A DNA stretch of 64,000 bases from Erwinia aphidicola (lineage in GTDB: Bacteria; Pseudomonadota; Gammaproteobacteria; Enterobacterales; Enterobacteriaceae), in NCBI RefSeq assembly GCF_024169515.1, contig NZ_JAMKCQ010000001.1, positions 3,472,001 to 3,536,000 on the forward strand, read 5' to 3'. The notes under the pieces were generated by a model. It was given only the letters and a program-made list of their open reading frames with translations. It was not told the origin of the DNA and made no database searches. A program made the translations under genes and the position numbers. Position 1 is the stretch's first letter. Every line of letters begins with the position of its first letter. Below, piece after piece: positions 30,366 to 37,873 of the stretch.

Positions 30366-33300
30366 ATGCGACTTCTTGACGGTGAAATGATTTATCAGGG
30401 AAGCAAGGGCGGCGGTGGAAATCCGCGAACTCCAACCGAACAGGCTGATGACCTGCTTTCCGTAGCAAAACTGAAGCTACTGTTGGCAATCTCAGAGGGC
30501 GAGATACAGGGCGACCTGACTGCTCAGGAGATTTACCTAAACGATACACAGCTCGCCAACGACGATGGCACTTATAACTTCACTGGCGTGGTGTGGGATT
30601 ACCGGAAGGGTACCCAGGACCAGACTTATATTCAGGGCATGCCCGAGGTCGATAACGAGCTGTCGGTGGGTGTAACGGTAACTCAGCCCGTCCCCTGGAC
30701 TCGCCAGTATACCAATTTGTCCCTTGATGCCGTGCGCATCAAACTCAGCCTGCCAATTCAGTATCAGTACAAAGATAACGGGGATATGGTGGGCACGGTT
30801 ACGCAGTATGCTATTGACCTGTCTACTGATGGCAGTTCATGGGTGCAGGTTGTGGACGGGCGATTTAACGGGAAAACCACGTCAGAATACCAGCGCGATC
30901 ATCGTATTGATTTGCCGAAAGCGACCACAGGATGGACGATCCGGGTCCGCCGTATTACTGCAGACTCTAACTCGTCCCGCCTGATTAATGCCTTCAAGGT
31001 TTTTTCATTCGCTGAAGTTATCGACAGTAAACTGCGTTATCCAAATACTGCTCTACTTTATGTCGAAGTGGATGCATCGCAATTTAATGGCCAGGCACCA
31101 AAGATCACATGCAAGCCGAAAGGCAAGCTGGTACGCGTTCCGACGAATTACGAACCTATCAGCAGAACTTACAGCGGCACTTGGCAGGGCGACTTTAAAT
31201 ACGCTTACACCAATAATCCGGCATGGATTTTTTACGATCTGGTGCTGGATAAAATCTGTGGTATGGGCACGCGCGTTGATGCTTCCATGATTGACAGGTG
31301 GGAGCTGTACTCAATCGCGCAGTACTGCGATCAGATGGTGCCAAACGGCGCTGGCGGCACTGAGCCGCGCTTTACCTGCAATGTGTTTATCCAGAGCCAG
31401 CAGGATGCCTATACAGTCCTGAAGGACATTGCGGCGATATTCCGGGGAATCACGTTCTGGGGTAACAGTCAGATTTTTGTGAACGCTGACGTGCCGCAGG
31501 TTGATTCTAACGGCAACGTGGACGTGGACTTTGTGTACCACGCGGCTAACGTGGTAGAGGGTTTATTCACGTATGCCGGGGGAAGTTACAAAAACCGCTA
31601 TTCATCGTGCCAGACCAGCTACTCCGATCCCGCCAATCACTATTCCGACACCGTTGAAAGCGTTTACGATTCAGAGCTGGTGGCGCGGTATGGCGTCCGG
31701 GAGTTGACATTAACGGCGATAGGTTGCACGTCGCAGAGCGAAGCACACAGGCGCGGGCGCTGGGCGCTGCTGTCTAATGCTAAAGATGGAACCGTGTCAT
31801 TCGGTGTGGGGCTGGACGGCTACATCCCGGTACCAACTGAGATTATCGGCGTGGCTGATCCGTTCCGCAGCGGCAAGCAGAACGGCGGCCGCATCAGCGC
31901 AGTGAATGGTCGCAGCGTGAAGCTGGACCGCGCCATCGAATATTCAGCAGGGGATCGGCTGGTGGTTAACCTTCCAGACGGAACGGCTCAGACGCGCACT
32001 ATAGCCACTGTCAGCAGTGACAAGCTCACCGTGACAGTCTCGACCAGTTTCCGAATGGACCCTGTAGCGGGAGCGGTATGGGCCATCGATAGCGATAATT
32101 TGGCCATTCAGTACTTCCGTATTACCTCGATTTCGTCTAACGATGACGGCACGTTTACTGTCGCTGGTGTGCAGCACGACCCGAATAAGTACCGCTATAT
32201 CGATGATGGCGTGCGCATTGAACCGGCACCGATCACCGTCACGCCAATCAGTGTACTGAAGCCGCCTGCCAACATCAGCATTGAGGAGCTCAGTTATGTT
32301 GAGCAGGGGCTGTCCGTGGCCAGCATGCAGGTTAAGTGGGGCAAGGTCGAAGGTGCGATAAGCTACGTTGCGCAGTGGCGCAAGGATAAAGGCGACTGGA
32401 TTAACGTCAGCCAGACCAGCGCACAGGGCTTCAGCATCAGCGGGATTTACACGGGCGTTTACGATGTCCGCGTGCGGGCCGTCAATGCTGCTGAGGTTTC
32501 GTCCCCATGGGGCTATTCCGACTCAACGCCGCTTAAGGGTAAAGTCGGCAAGCCGGGCACGCCTGTCAGCCTGTTCGCCACCACTAACGTTGTGTGGAAC
32601 ATCGATCTCACCTGGGCTTTCCCAGCTGGCTCCGGTGATACGGCGTATACAGAACTGCAGGTGGCCACTACGGCAGACGGGCAGAACCCGCAATTTCTGA
32701 CATATGTCCCATACCCCGGCGTCAGCTATCAGCACGGGCCTATGCCTGCTGGCGTTCGCCGCTGGTATCGCGCGCGGCTGGTGGACAAAATCGGTAACGT
32801 GGGTGACTGGACTGCATTTGTGGGCGGCGCAACAAACTCCAGCGCAAGCGAGCTGATTGATGATGTTGTCGAAGAGTTTTTGACCTCACCGGACGGCCAG
32901 GCGTTGCTTGACCCGCTCATTACTGACCCGGAAGCCGCCATGAAGGATATTCTGGCGGGCTACGACAACGTGAATCAGCAGTGGTCGCAGTATGGTGAGA
33001 ACCGCGCTGGCATCATTGAGGCGAGCAAGGTGGCAACGGATGCGCAGTCATCTGTCGCCAATCTGGCCACGGTTGTAACTGCCAACTACAACGACCAGCA
33101 GGCTGCAATCCAGCAGAAGTTCGACGCATACGCGGATGTCAGCAACCCCTCAGCCATTTACACGCTGAAGACTGGCATCAGATACAACGGCACAAATTAC
33201 GATGCTGGGCTGTCTGTGGCTGCAACAGTCAATGGCACCAGTGTTGATACCCGCGTGGCTGTGAATGCTAATCAGTTCGTTGTCATCAGTGGTTCGGAGG

Positions 33301-33587
33301 GTAATTATTATTCCCCGTTTATTATTAAAGACGGGCAGGTACTGATTAACCAGGCGTTCATTGGCACCGCTTGGATCGGGCGCGGAAATATCACTGACGT
33401 TCTTCAGTCAGATAATTACGTGGCGGGCCAGTCCGGTCTTTCTCTCAACTTTAAAACCGGGGTCATTGAGAACTATGGTTCAGTGGCAGGAGAAGGAAAG
33501 ATGAAACAGACCAATACTACAATCAGTATCGCTGACGGCAGTAATGTATTACGTGTTCAGATCGGACGCCTTACGGGGTCATTCTGA
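30366..33587 (+). CDS. Tail tip / host specificity protein, lambda J-like
   Basis: At 1073 residues this is the central tail tip protein. The N-terminal two thirds match J-type proteins ('GSKGGGGNPRTPTEQADDLLS', 'YRKGTQDQTYIQGMPEV', 'NPAWIFYDLVLDKICGMGTRV'). Fibronectin type III-like segments follow around 640-850. The C-terminal part, about residues 950-1073, should contact the receptor and is the region that varies between phages. The adjacent Cor gene suggests an outer-membrane protein receptor such as FhuA; that is inference. Confidence 0.92.
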   Translation: MRLLDGEMIYQGSKGGGGNPRTPTEQADDLLSVAKLKLLLAISEGEIQGDLTAQEIYLNDTQLANDDGTYNFTGVVWDYRKGTQDQTYIQGMPEVDNELSVGVTVTQPVPWTRQYTNLSLDAVRIKLSLPIQYQYKDNGDMVGTVTQYAIDLSTDGSSWVQVVDGRFNGKTTSEYQRDHRIDLPKATTGWTIRVRRITADSNSSRLINAFKVFSFAEVIDSKLRYPNTALLYVEVDASQFNGQAPKITCKPKGKLVRVPTNYEPISRTYSGTWQGDFKYAYTNNPAWIFYDLVLDKICGMGTRVDASMIDRWELYSIAQYCDQMVPNGAGGTEPRFTCNVFIQSQQDAYTVLKDIAAIFRGITFWGNSQIFVNADVPQVDSNGNVDVDFVYHAANVVEGLFTYAGGSYKNRYSSCQTSYSDPANHYSDTVESVYDSELVARYGVRELTLTAIGCTSQSEAHRRGRWALLSNAKDGTVSFGVGLDGYIPVPTEIIGVADPFRSGKQNGGRISAVNGRSVKLDRAIEYSAGDRLVVNLPDGTAQTRTIATVSSDKLTVTVSTSFRMDPVAGAVWAIDSDNLAIQYFRITSISSNDDGTFTVAGVQHDPNKYRYIDDGVRIEPAPITVTPISVLKPPANISIEELSYVEQGLSVASMQVKWGKVEGAISYVAQWRKDKGDWINVSQTSAQGFSISGIYTGVYDVRVRAVNAAEVSSPWGYSDSTPLKGKVGKPGTPVSLFATTNVVWNIDLTWAFPAGSGDTAYTELQVATTADGQNPQFLTYVPYPGVSYQHGPMPAGVRRWYRARLVDKIGNVGDWTAFVGGATNSSASELIDDVVEEFLTSPDGQALLDPLITDPEAAMKDILAGYDNVNQQWSQYGENRAGIIEASKVATDAQSSVANLATVVTANYNDQQAAIQQKFDAYADVSNPSAIYTLKTGIRYNGTNYDAGLSVAATVNGTSVDTRVAVNANQFVVISGSEGNYYSPFIIKDGQVLINQAFIGTAWIGRGNITDVLQSDNYVAGQSGLSLNFKTGVIENYGSVAGEGKMKQTNTTISIADGSNVLRVQIGRLTGSF

Positions 33588-33898
33588 TGGCGCAGTGGGG
33601 CTTCAGAACGTGGGATGCAAACGGTGTTGATAACAATACCGGGATTGTCAGGGTGCTGGTAGTTGGCTCCCTGGCTATGACCAGCGGGCAGCAATCCGCG
33701 TCTGCGACCTTTACCGTGCCATCTGGTTTTACGCTGGATTACTTATTTCAGTCGACGCAGGGTGAGTATGTTTATAAACGGCGAAAGGTTGTGGTGTCAG
33801 GAGGGAGAGTAACAATAAGCGCGGTTGCTGATGGCGATTACAGCACAGGAACAGCATCGTCTGCTGCCGGATATTACCTATTTTATTTAAGGAAATAG
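33587..33898 (+). CDS. Small tail-associated protein
   Basis: The 103-residue protein starts one base inside the J stop codon. It reads as a beta-rich protein ('WGFRTWDANGVDNNTGIVRVLVVGS', 'GYYLFYLRK'). Similar short proteins follow J in HK97-type phages and are often annotated as hypothetical. It is tightly coupled to J and to the next gene, so a role in the tail tip or fibre attachment is likely but unproven. Confidence 0.65.
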   Translation: MAQWGFRTWDANGVDNNTGIVRVLVVGSLAMTSGQQSASATFTVPSGFTLDYLFQSTQGEYVYKRRKVVVSGGRVTISAVADGDYSTGTASSAAGYYLFYLRK

Positions 33899-33899
33899 T

Positions 33900-34583
33900 A
33901 TGGCTTTTGGTGCCATTGTTTCGGACCCCGCAGGCAATCCATTTTACATTGATGGGACTTTGCCCTTAAGGCTCGTGAATAAAGTGACAAAAAGCGTTGA
34001 CGGCTCTACGTTCGTGCCCGTTCACAAGACTGATAATGTTATGCGTTTTATATTTTGTGAAATAAGCGCAACTGGTACGGGTAGCGATAACGCTTATGTC
34101 TATTACGAGAAGCTATTCAACACTGATGATTGGGGTATCACCGCAGGTTACTATTCTCCAAACGGCCCCGGATTAGTTACTGTTTATGTATTCGAGTACC
34201 AGTATGAAACGGTTATCCCCAAGTGGGGCGTTGCGTTCTGGGACTCAGCTGGACGCTGCGTACTGACCAATGAGACCAAGGTGTTGAGAGGTGTCACGGC
34301 CTTTGGTGTTGAAGGGCAGGACTCAGCCGGATACAACATCAACACCACCCTTAACGGGCGCTGGGCTGTACTTCCTGTCTCGACCGGAATCATTACAGGA
34401 GTAATCAACTCAGGTGGTACGCGACCATTCATGTCAACATTTTATGCGAATGCTTATTACAACGGCTCCACTACGCGAATCAGCTCAGGAGGAACCGGGG
34501 GGTATCCAGGCGGCGGCGTTAGTAACGTTACTTACACTAATGCAAAAAACAGGATTATGGCTATTGATGTAAGCATGTACTAA
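33900..34583 (+). CDS. Tail-associated protein, possibly DUF6453-like
   Basis: This 227-residue protein begins MAFGAIVSDPAGNPFYIDGTLPL, a start I associate with phage proteins of the DUF6453 type that sit beside J and the exclusion lipoprotein. It is rich in Gly, Thr and Tyr and looks like a beta-sandwich or fibre component. The C-terminus has a Gly-rich stretch ('SSGGTGGYPGGGVSN'). It follows the previous gene by one base. The family name is tentative. Confidence 0.6.
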   Translation: MAFGAIVSDPAGNPFYIDGTLPLRLVNKVTKSVDGSTFVPVHKTDNVMRFIFCEISATGTGSDNAYVYYEKLFNTDDWGITAGYYSPNGPGLVTVYVFEYQYETVIPKWGVAFWDSAGRCVLTNETKVLRGVTAFGVEGQDSAGYNINTTLNGRWAVLPVSTGIITGVINSGGTRPFMSTFYANAYYNGSTTRISSGGTGGYPGGGVSNVTYTNAKNRIMAIDVSMY

Positions 34584-34602
34584 TTCGATCGAAACGATCG
34601 AA
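34584..34602. promoter_or_regulatory. 19-bp hyphenated palindrome upstream of cor
   Basis: TTCGATCG (34584-34591), AAA and CGATCGAA (34595-34602) form a perfect inverted repeat directly after a stop codon. There is no T-run, so an operator or RNA hairpin is more likely than a terminator. Confidence 0.55.
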
Positions 34603-34666
34603 CATTCAAATCATTCACCAACATAAAATTGATTAATCTGTATGAAACATATTTAGAGGTTTCATA

Positions 34667-34900
34667 ATGTATAAGTTATCAATTATTCTCGGAGTTATTT
34701 TGGTGTCCGGCTGTAGCGGATTACTTGAAAAGCAGGAGCCAGTTTGTGAAGGTGTAGCTTTGCTTTCTGGTAAAGAAACTACTGTACAAATTTATGCTGT
34801 ACGCCATCAGGCAAATCAGACCCAGTACAAAGCCGGATACCCATTTAACTGGCAGTGGGTCAGTAAAAACAATTTCAGCAGAACATCCTGCGACAAATAA
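34667..34900 (+). CDS. cor: Superinfection exclusion lipoprotein, Cor-like
   Basis: This 77-residue protein has a lipoprotein signal ending in 'LVSGC' and a mature part with 'CEGVALLSGKETTVQIYAVRHQANQTQYKAG' and 'YPFNWQWVSKNNF'. That pattern is what I know from the Cor proteins of phi80 and N15. Those lipoproteins block FhuA in the outer membrane and prevent superinfection. It lies between tail genes behind a 19-bp palindrome and has a terminator downstream, so it can be expressed from the prophage. The AT-rich leader is moron-like. Confidence 0.8.
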   Translation: MYKLSIILGVILVSGCSGLLEKQEPVCEGVALLSGKETTVQIYAVRHQANQTQYKAGYPFNWQWVSKNNFSRTSCDK

Positions 34901-34918
34901 CTCGCTTTAATATCAATG

Positions 34919-34944
34919 ACCCGGCCACCGTGCCGGGTTTTTTA
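34919..34944 (+). terminator. Terminator after cor
   Basis: ACCCGGC (34919-34925), a six-base loop and GCCGGGT (34932-34938) are followed by a T-run. Confidence 0.88.
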
Positions 34945-34960
34945 TTGCCCGGAGATAACT

Positions 34961-36313
34961 ATGCCAGCAGGCACTATTGCGTTAACCAATAACTCAACCA
35001 CCGTTGGTGGCACCGGAACTGCGTTCACCACAGAGCTGAAAGCAGGTGACTTCATTGGCGTTACTGTCGGCGGTGCGCCCTATACCATGATTGTCGCGTC
35101 GATCGCTTCAAACACGCAGCTCACCATTGCGCAGGCGTACAACGGACCAACGGCCAGCGGATTGGCCTGGTACGGCGTTCCGGCAACACTGAAGTATGCA
35201 ATTACTCAGCAGGTGCTGAATGACATGGCAACGAACCAGCGCGGTATGATTGCGCAGTTGGCGAACTGGCAGAAGATTTACAGTGACGCCGCATCGGTTA
35301 CCGTAGAGCGACCTGACCGCAGTTCGTTCACCGGCCCGAGCTGGGGCTACATGTCGGCGCAGTACGCGAACAAGGCGGCAAAAGGGGCTAACTCTGATAT
35401 CACCTCGCTAACAGGCCTGACCACGGCGCTTAGCGTGGCTCAGGGTGGTACAGGGGGAAAAACGCAGGCTGATGCGAGGAGCGGTTTAGGGTTGGCGGAT
35501 AGCGCCACACGTCCCTTGGTTACAGGTTATGTTGATGCTCTACCTAACGCTGTTATGGTCGTTGGATCATATGGCGTTGGTTCAACAACAGGCCCTGGTG
35601 GATTATTTTCTCGCATTGATGGTGGTAATGGATTTTACAACGGGAATGGGAATACGTGGGGAAATCCAGGCGGCCTGACGACAACCGGATGCGGGGTTAT
35701 ACAAATGCCAGGTAACAGTGCCGCCTTCAGAACGCAGCTACTAACCTCTGACTCGCTGGGAGGACGAATATTTGTGCGTTCTTTTGATGGCTCTGCACCG
35801 ACAACGTGGAAAGAAGCCTACACCACTGCGAACACAACTGTGGACACAAACAACTTTATTAAAAAGGCGTCGCCAATAGCCCGCCTGACAAATGATGCCA
35901 CTCAAATGCAGCCAGATTTTGCTGTTGATGACATGCATGAAATTGCGGGGCTGGTTTCTGTAAATGATGAGGCTGAAGGTGTTAGTGCGGAGAAATTATC
36001 CACTGGTGTTTATCAGGTTACGGGTGCGGTCGGCCTTGCAGATGAGGGCTGGACGCTGGAAGTGCCACAGGACATCAACGGTAACCGCCTGTGCTTCGTC
36101 GAGCTGGCCACAGACAAAGAAGGCGTTATAACGGTGTCGGTGTTTAAGCGCCGCTTTGACGTCGACAGCGCGATGATTGTAGCCGGTGAGCCAATGGATA
36201 TACCTGATGGCCGCTGGATTGACCTTCGCCTGCAGATGCCCGAAGACTCAGCTTGGAACACTCGCATGCGAGAAATGGAACAGGCAGCAGAGGGCGATGA
36301 AGCAACAAGCTAA
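34961..36313 (+). CDS. Tail fibre protein
   Basis: From the ATG at 34961 behind CCGGAGATAAC the protein has 450 residues. The N-terminus ('MPAGTIALTNNSTTVGGTGTAF') is a virion attachment domain seen in many enterobacterial phage fibres. The middle has 'TSLTGLTTALSVAQGGTGGKT', a collar-like repeat element, and a pyocin-knob-like section. The C-terminus ('EKLSTGVYQVTGAVGLADEGWTLEVP', 'FDVDSAMIVAGEPMDIPDGRWIDLR') is a conserved fibre tail. It should bind host surface glycans. No chaperone gene follows. Confidence 0.85.
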   Translation: MPAGTIALTNNSTTVGGTGTAFTTELKAGDFIGVTVGGAPYTMIVASIASNTQLTIAQAYNGPTASGLAWYGVPATLKYAITQQVLNDMATNQRGMIAQLANWQKIYSDAASVTVERPDRSSFTGPSWGYMSAQYANKAAKGANSDITSLTGLTTALSVAQGGTGGKTQADARSGLGLADSATRPLVTGYVDALPNAVMVVGSYGVGSTTGPGGLFSRIDGGNGFYNGNGNTWGNPGGLTTTGCGVIQMPGNSAAFRTQLLTSDSLGGRIFVRSFDGSAPTTWKEAYTTANTTVDTNNFIKKASPIARLTNDATQMQPDFAVDDMHEIAGLVSVNDEAEGVSAEKLSTGVYQVTGAVGLADEGWTLEVPQDINGNRLCFVELATDKEGVITVSVFKRRFDVDSAMIVAGEPMDIPDGRWIDLRLQMPEDSAWNTRMREMEQAAEGDEATS

Positions 36314-36389
36314 ATATCCCGGCAGATCATCATACTGACAAATATCTTCACTCCAGCCAGTTGATCATTCACGCCACATGATCAAATAA

Positions 36390-36409
36390 TACTGTATATA
36401 AAAACAGTG
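36390..36409. promoter_or_regulatory. LexA box before the UmuD'-like pair
   Basis: CTGT-ATATAAAA-ACAG at 36392-36407 is a perfect CTGT-N8-ACAG core with an A/T centre, about 15 bases upstream of the first gene's start. It should place both genes under SOS control. Confidence 0.8.
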
Positions 36410-36421
36410 TATAGGTGAGTC

Positions 36422-36664
36422 ATGGGCAGAAGAGACGACATCCCGGCAGCGTTCCGGGCGAGCATACAGATAGCGGCAAACGGGCGGCGCACAGTGAAAA
36501 CGGTCGACTTCGTAGACGCACTGGCGCAGGTCAACTATGAATGGACACTGGCTGAGGCTAATCGTTGGATTGAGCACTACCAGAGCACGTTCAAAGACGT
36601 GTCGACTGCGGAAGGTGAGCGCCGTACGTTCCTGCTGTTTAATCCAAATAACGGAGGCTTCTGA
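36422..36664 (+). CDS. SOS-controlled hypothetical protein
   Basis: The 80-residue protein begins MGRRDDIPAAFRASIQIA and has 'LAEANRWIEHYQSTFKDVS' in its second half. It is small, charged and probably DNA- or protein-binding. The nearby layout suggests a partner of the UmuD'-like gene, which starts one base after its stop. I do not recognise a named family. The LexA box directly upstream implies damage-inducible expression. Confidence 0.65.
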   Translation: MGRRDDIPAAFRASIQIAANGRRTVKTVDFVDALAQVNYEWTLAEANRWIEHYQSTFKDVSTAEGERRTFLLFNPNNGGF

Positions 36665-36665
36665 T

Positions 36666-36989
36666 ATGGGGTTCCCATCTCCGGCAACGGATTACATCGA
36701 AGACAGCATATGCCTGAACCGCCTGTTCATCCCGCATCCGTCATCAACTTCGCTCGTCGAGTTCGGCGGGCTGCAGTATGTTGTTGACTCGTCCATGGCA
36801 CCTGCCAACGGATCGGAAATTTACTATGAAATATTTGGCGAAATAGGCATCGGAAAACTGATGGGTAAGTCGATCATCACGCCGGAGGGTGAGGCACTGG
36901 AAGGTCAGGTTATGGAAGAGGTAATAGTGCTTGGGACGGTGGTATTAACCATTACCTCTCATTACGATTGGAACGGTCCGACGATATGA
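36666..36989 (+). CDS. UmuD'-like (HumD-like) protein lacking the catalytic Ser block
   Basis: The 107-residue protein starts MGFPSPATDYIED. In UmuD the sequence GFPSPAADYVE begins right after the self-cleavage site Cys24-Gly25, so this product starts as processed UmuD' does, like phage P1 HumD. Later blocks ('HPSSTSLVEFGG', 'VVDSSMAPANG', 'EEVIVLGTVVLTI') follow the UmuD order. The segment that should hold the catalytic Ser ('SGDSM') is missing or replaced. No umuC follows. It may modulate host polymerase V or mutagenesis; that is inferred from family knowledge. Confidence 0.7.
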   Translation: MGFPSPATDYIEDSICLNRLFIPHPSSTSLVEFGGLQYVVDSSMAPANGSEIYYEIFGEIGIGKLMGKSIITPEGEALEGQVMEEVIVLGTVVLTITSHYDWNGPTI

Positions 36990-37130
36990 TATAAAGCTCA
37001 TATAATAAGCTAAAATCCATCATAATATTCAAAGATATCTGTTTCTAACATACTGATATTTCTAGGCATGCAAAGTTGAATATATTATGAAATTAATGGA
37101 TAAGTGTTTGTAGTTATAGGTAATGACGCA

Positions 37131-37187
37131 GGATTTAAAATCCCTCGGCTTATGGCTGTGTGGGTTCAAGTCCCACCCCGGGCACCA
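37131..37187 (+). other. Right attachment site: 3' copy of tRNA-Leu(UAA)
   Basis: The 57 bases contain the anticodon loop (TTTAAAA), variable arm, T-arm (GGTTCAAGTCC) and the acceptor end CCCGGGC with ACCA. They match the 3' half of tRNA-Leu(UAA). The expected 5' half (acceptor strand and D-arm) is absent; upstream bases do not pair with the acceptor. It is therefore an attachment core duplicated by integration, not a gene. The intact tRNA should lie at the left prophage end, outside the window. Confidence 0.85.
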
Positions 37188-37238
37188 TCTTCGAACTACC
37201 GATTAAAACGAATAAAAACAAGCTGTAAGCAATGTCGT

Positions 37239-37264
37239 AACCGCCCCTGAAAGGCGGTTTTTTT
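37239..37264 (+). terminator. Host tRNA terminator downstream of attR
   Basis: AACCGCC (37239-37245), a seven-base loop and GGCGGTT (37253-37259) are followed by T residues. It probably ended the tRNA-Leu transcript before integration. Confidence 0.8.
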
Positions 37265-37440
37265 ATGCCTGAAATTCCTCTTCCCCACTATTTCTGCTTT
37301 GCCCACGTTAATAACGGGCGACTGGCGCAGTGGCTAAGAATTATCTAAACTCTCTGGCAGTAGCTTCCATTCTTTATCTGAGCGTGCTTATAATTGCCGG
37401 ATAATTTTAGTTAGACCTCTAATCATCAGGCATCGATACA

Positions 37441-37872
37441 TTGAACTCTCAGGAACTAAACTTTTCCCGTTTACTGCATCTGACGGCTCATGCCTGGCGT
37501 CAGGCGATCGACCGTCGTATGAAAGACAATGGGTTGAGCATGAGTAGCTGGATGGCCGTTGCCACCATTGCTATTCAGGATCAACCCATGAGTCAAAAAG
37601 AGCTGGCGCAGGCGCTGGGGCTGGAAGATGCCAGCGTAGTCCCGCTGATCGATCGGCTGGTGAAGCAGCAGCTGGTTGAGCGCGTTCAGCCTGCGGAAGA
37701 TCGGCGTAAGCGGCTGCTGCACGTCACCCCGAAAGGGGAGCTGCTCTATCAGCGTTTAAAAACACAAGCCGACGCGCTGCGTAATGAACTGCTGTCAGGG
37801 GTTAATCCCGCCGAGCTGGCGGTCACCCAGCGCGTACTGCAACAACTGCTGGCGGCAACTGAGGTGAAGTAG
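37441..37872 (+). CDS. MarR-family regulator of efflux operon
   Basis: The 143-residue protein is a MarR-type winged helix: 'SQKELAQALGLEDASVVPLIDRLVKQQLVERV' (about residues 57-88) and the wing 'EDRRKRLLHVTPKG'. It begins at TTG with a weak ribosome site; no better ATG is available in frame. MarR proteins bind as dimers and release DNA when a ligand binds. It precedes an MFS-HlyD-NodT efflux set with one base between stop and next start, so it probably controls that operon. Confidence 0.88.
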   Translation: MNSQELNFSRLLHLTAHAWRQAIDRRMKDNGLSMSSWMAVATIAIQDQPMSQKELAQALGLEDASVVPLIDRLVKQQLVERVQPAEDRRKRLLHVTPKGELLYQRLKTQADALRNELLSGVNPAELAVTQRVLQQLLAATEVK

Positions 37873-37873
37873 G

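Larger units (their letters stand above)
36990..37440 (+). other. Prophage right end and host junction
   Basis: These 450 bases hold no protein gene. The first 140 are AT-rich phage attachment-arm-like DNA, followed by the tRNA-Leu 3' copy (37131-37187), a host terminator (37239-37264) and the upstream region of the MarR-type gene. Confidence 0.6.

Noticed and set aside
37100..37187. Complete tRNA-Leu gene
   Set aside because: Only the 3' half is present; the bases upstream do not form the acceptor or D-arm.
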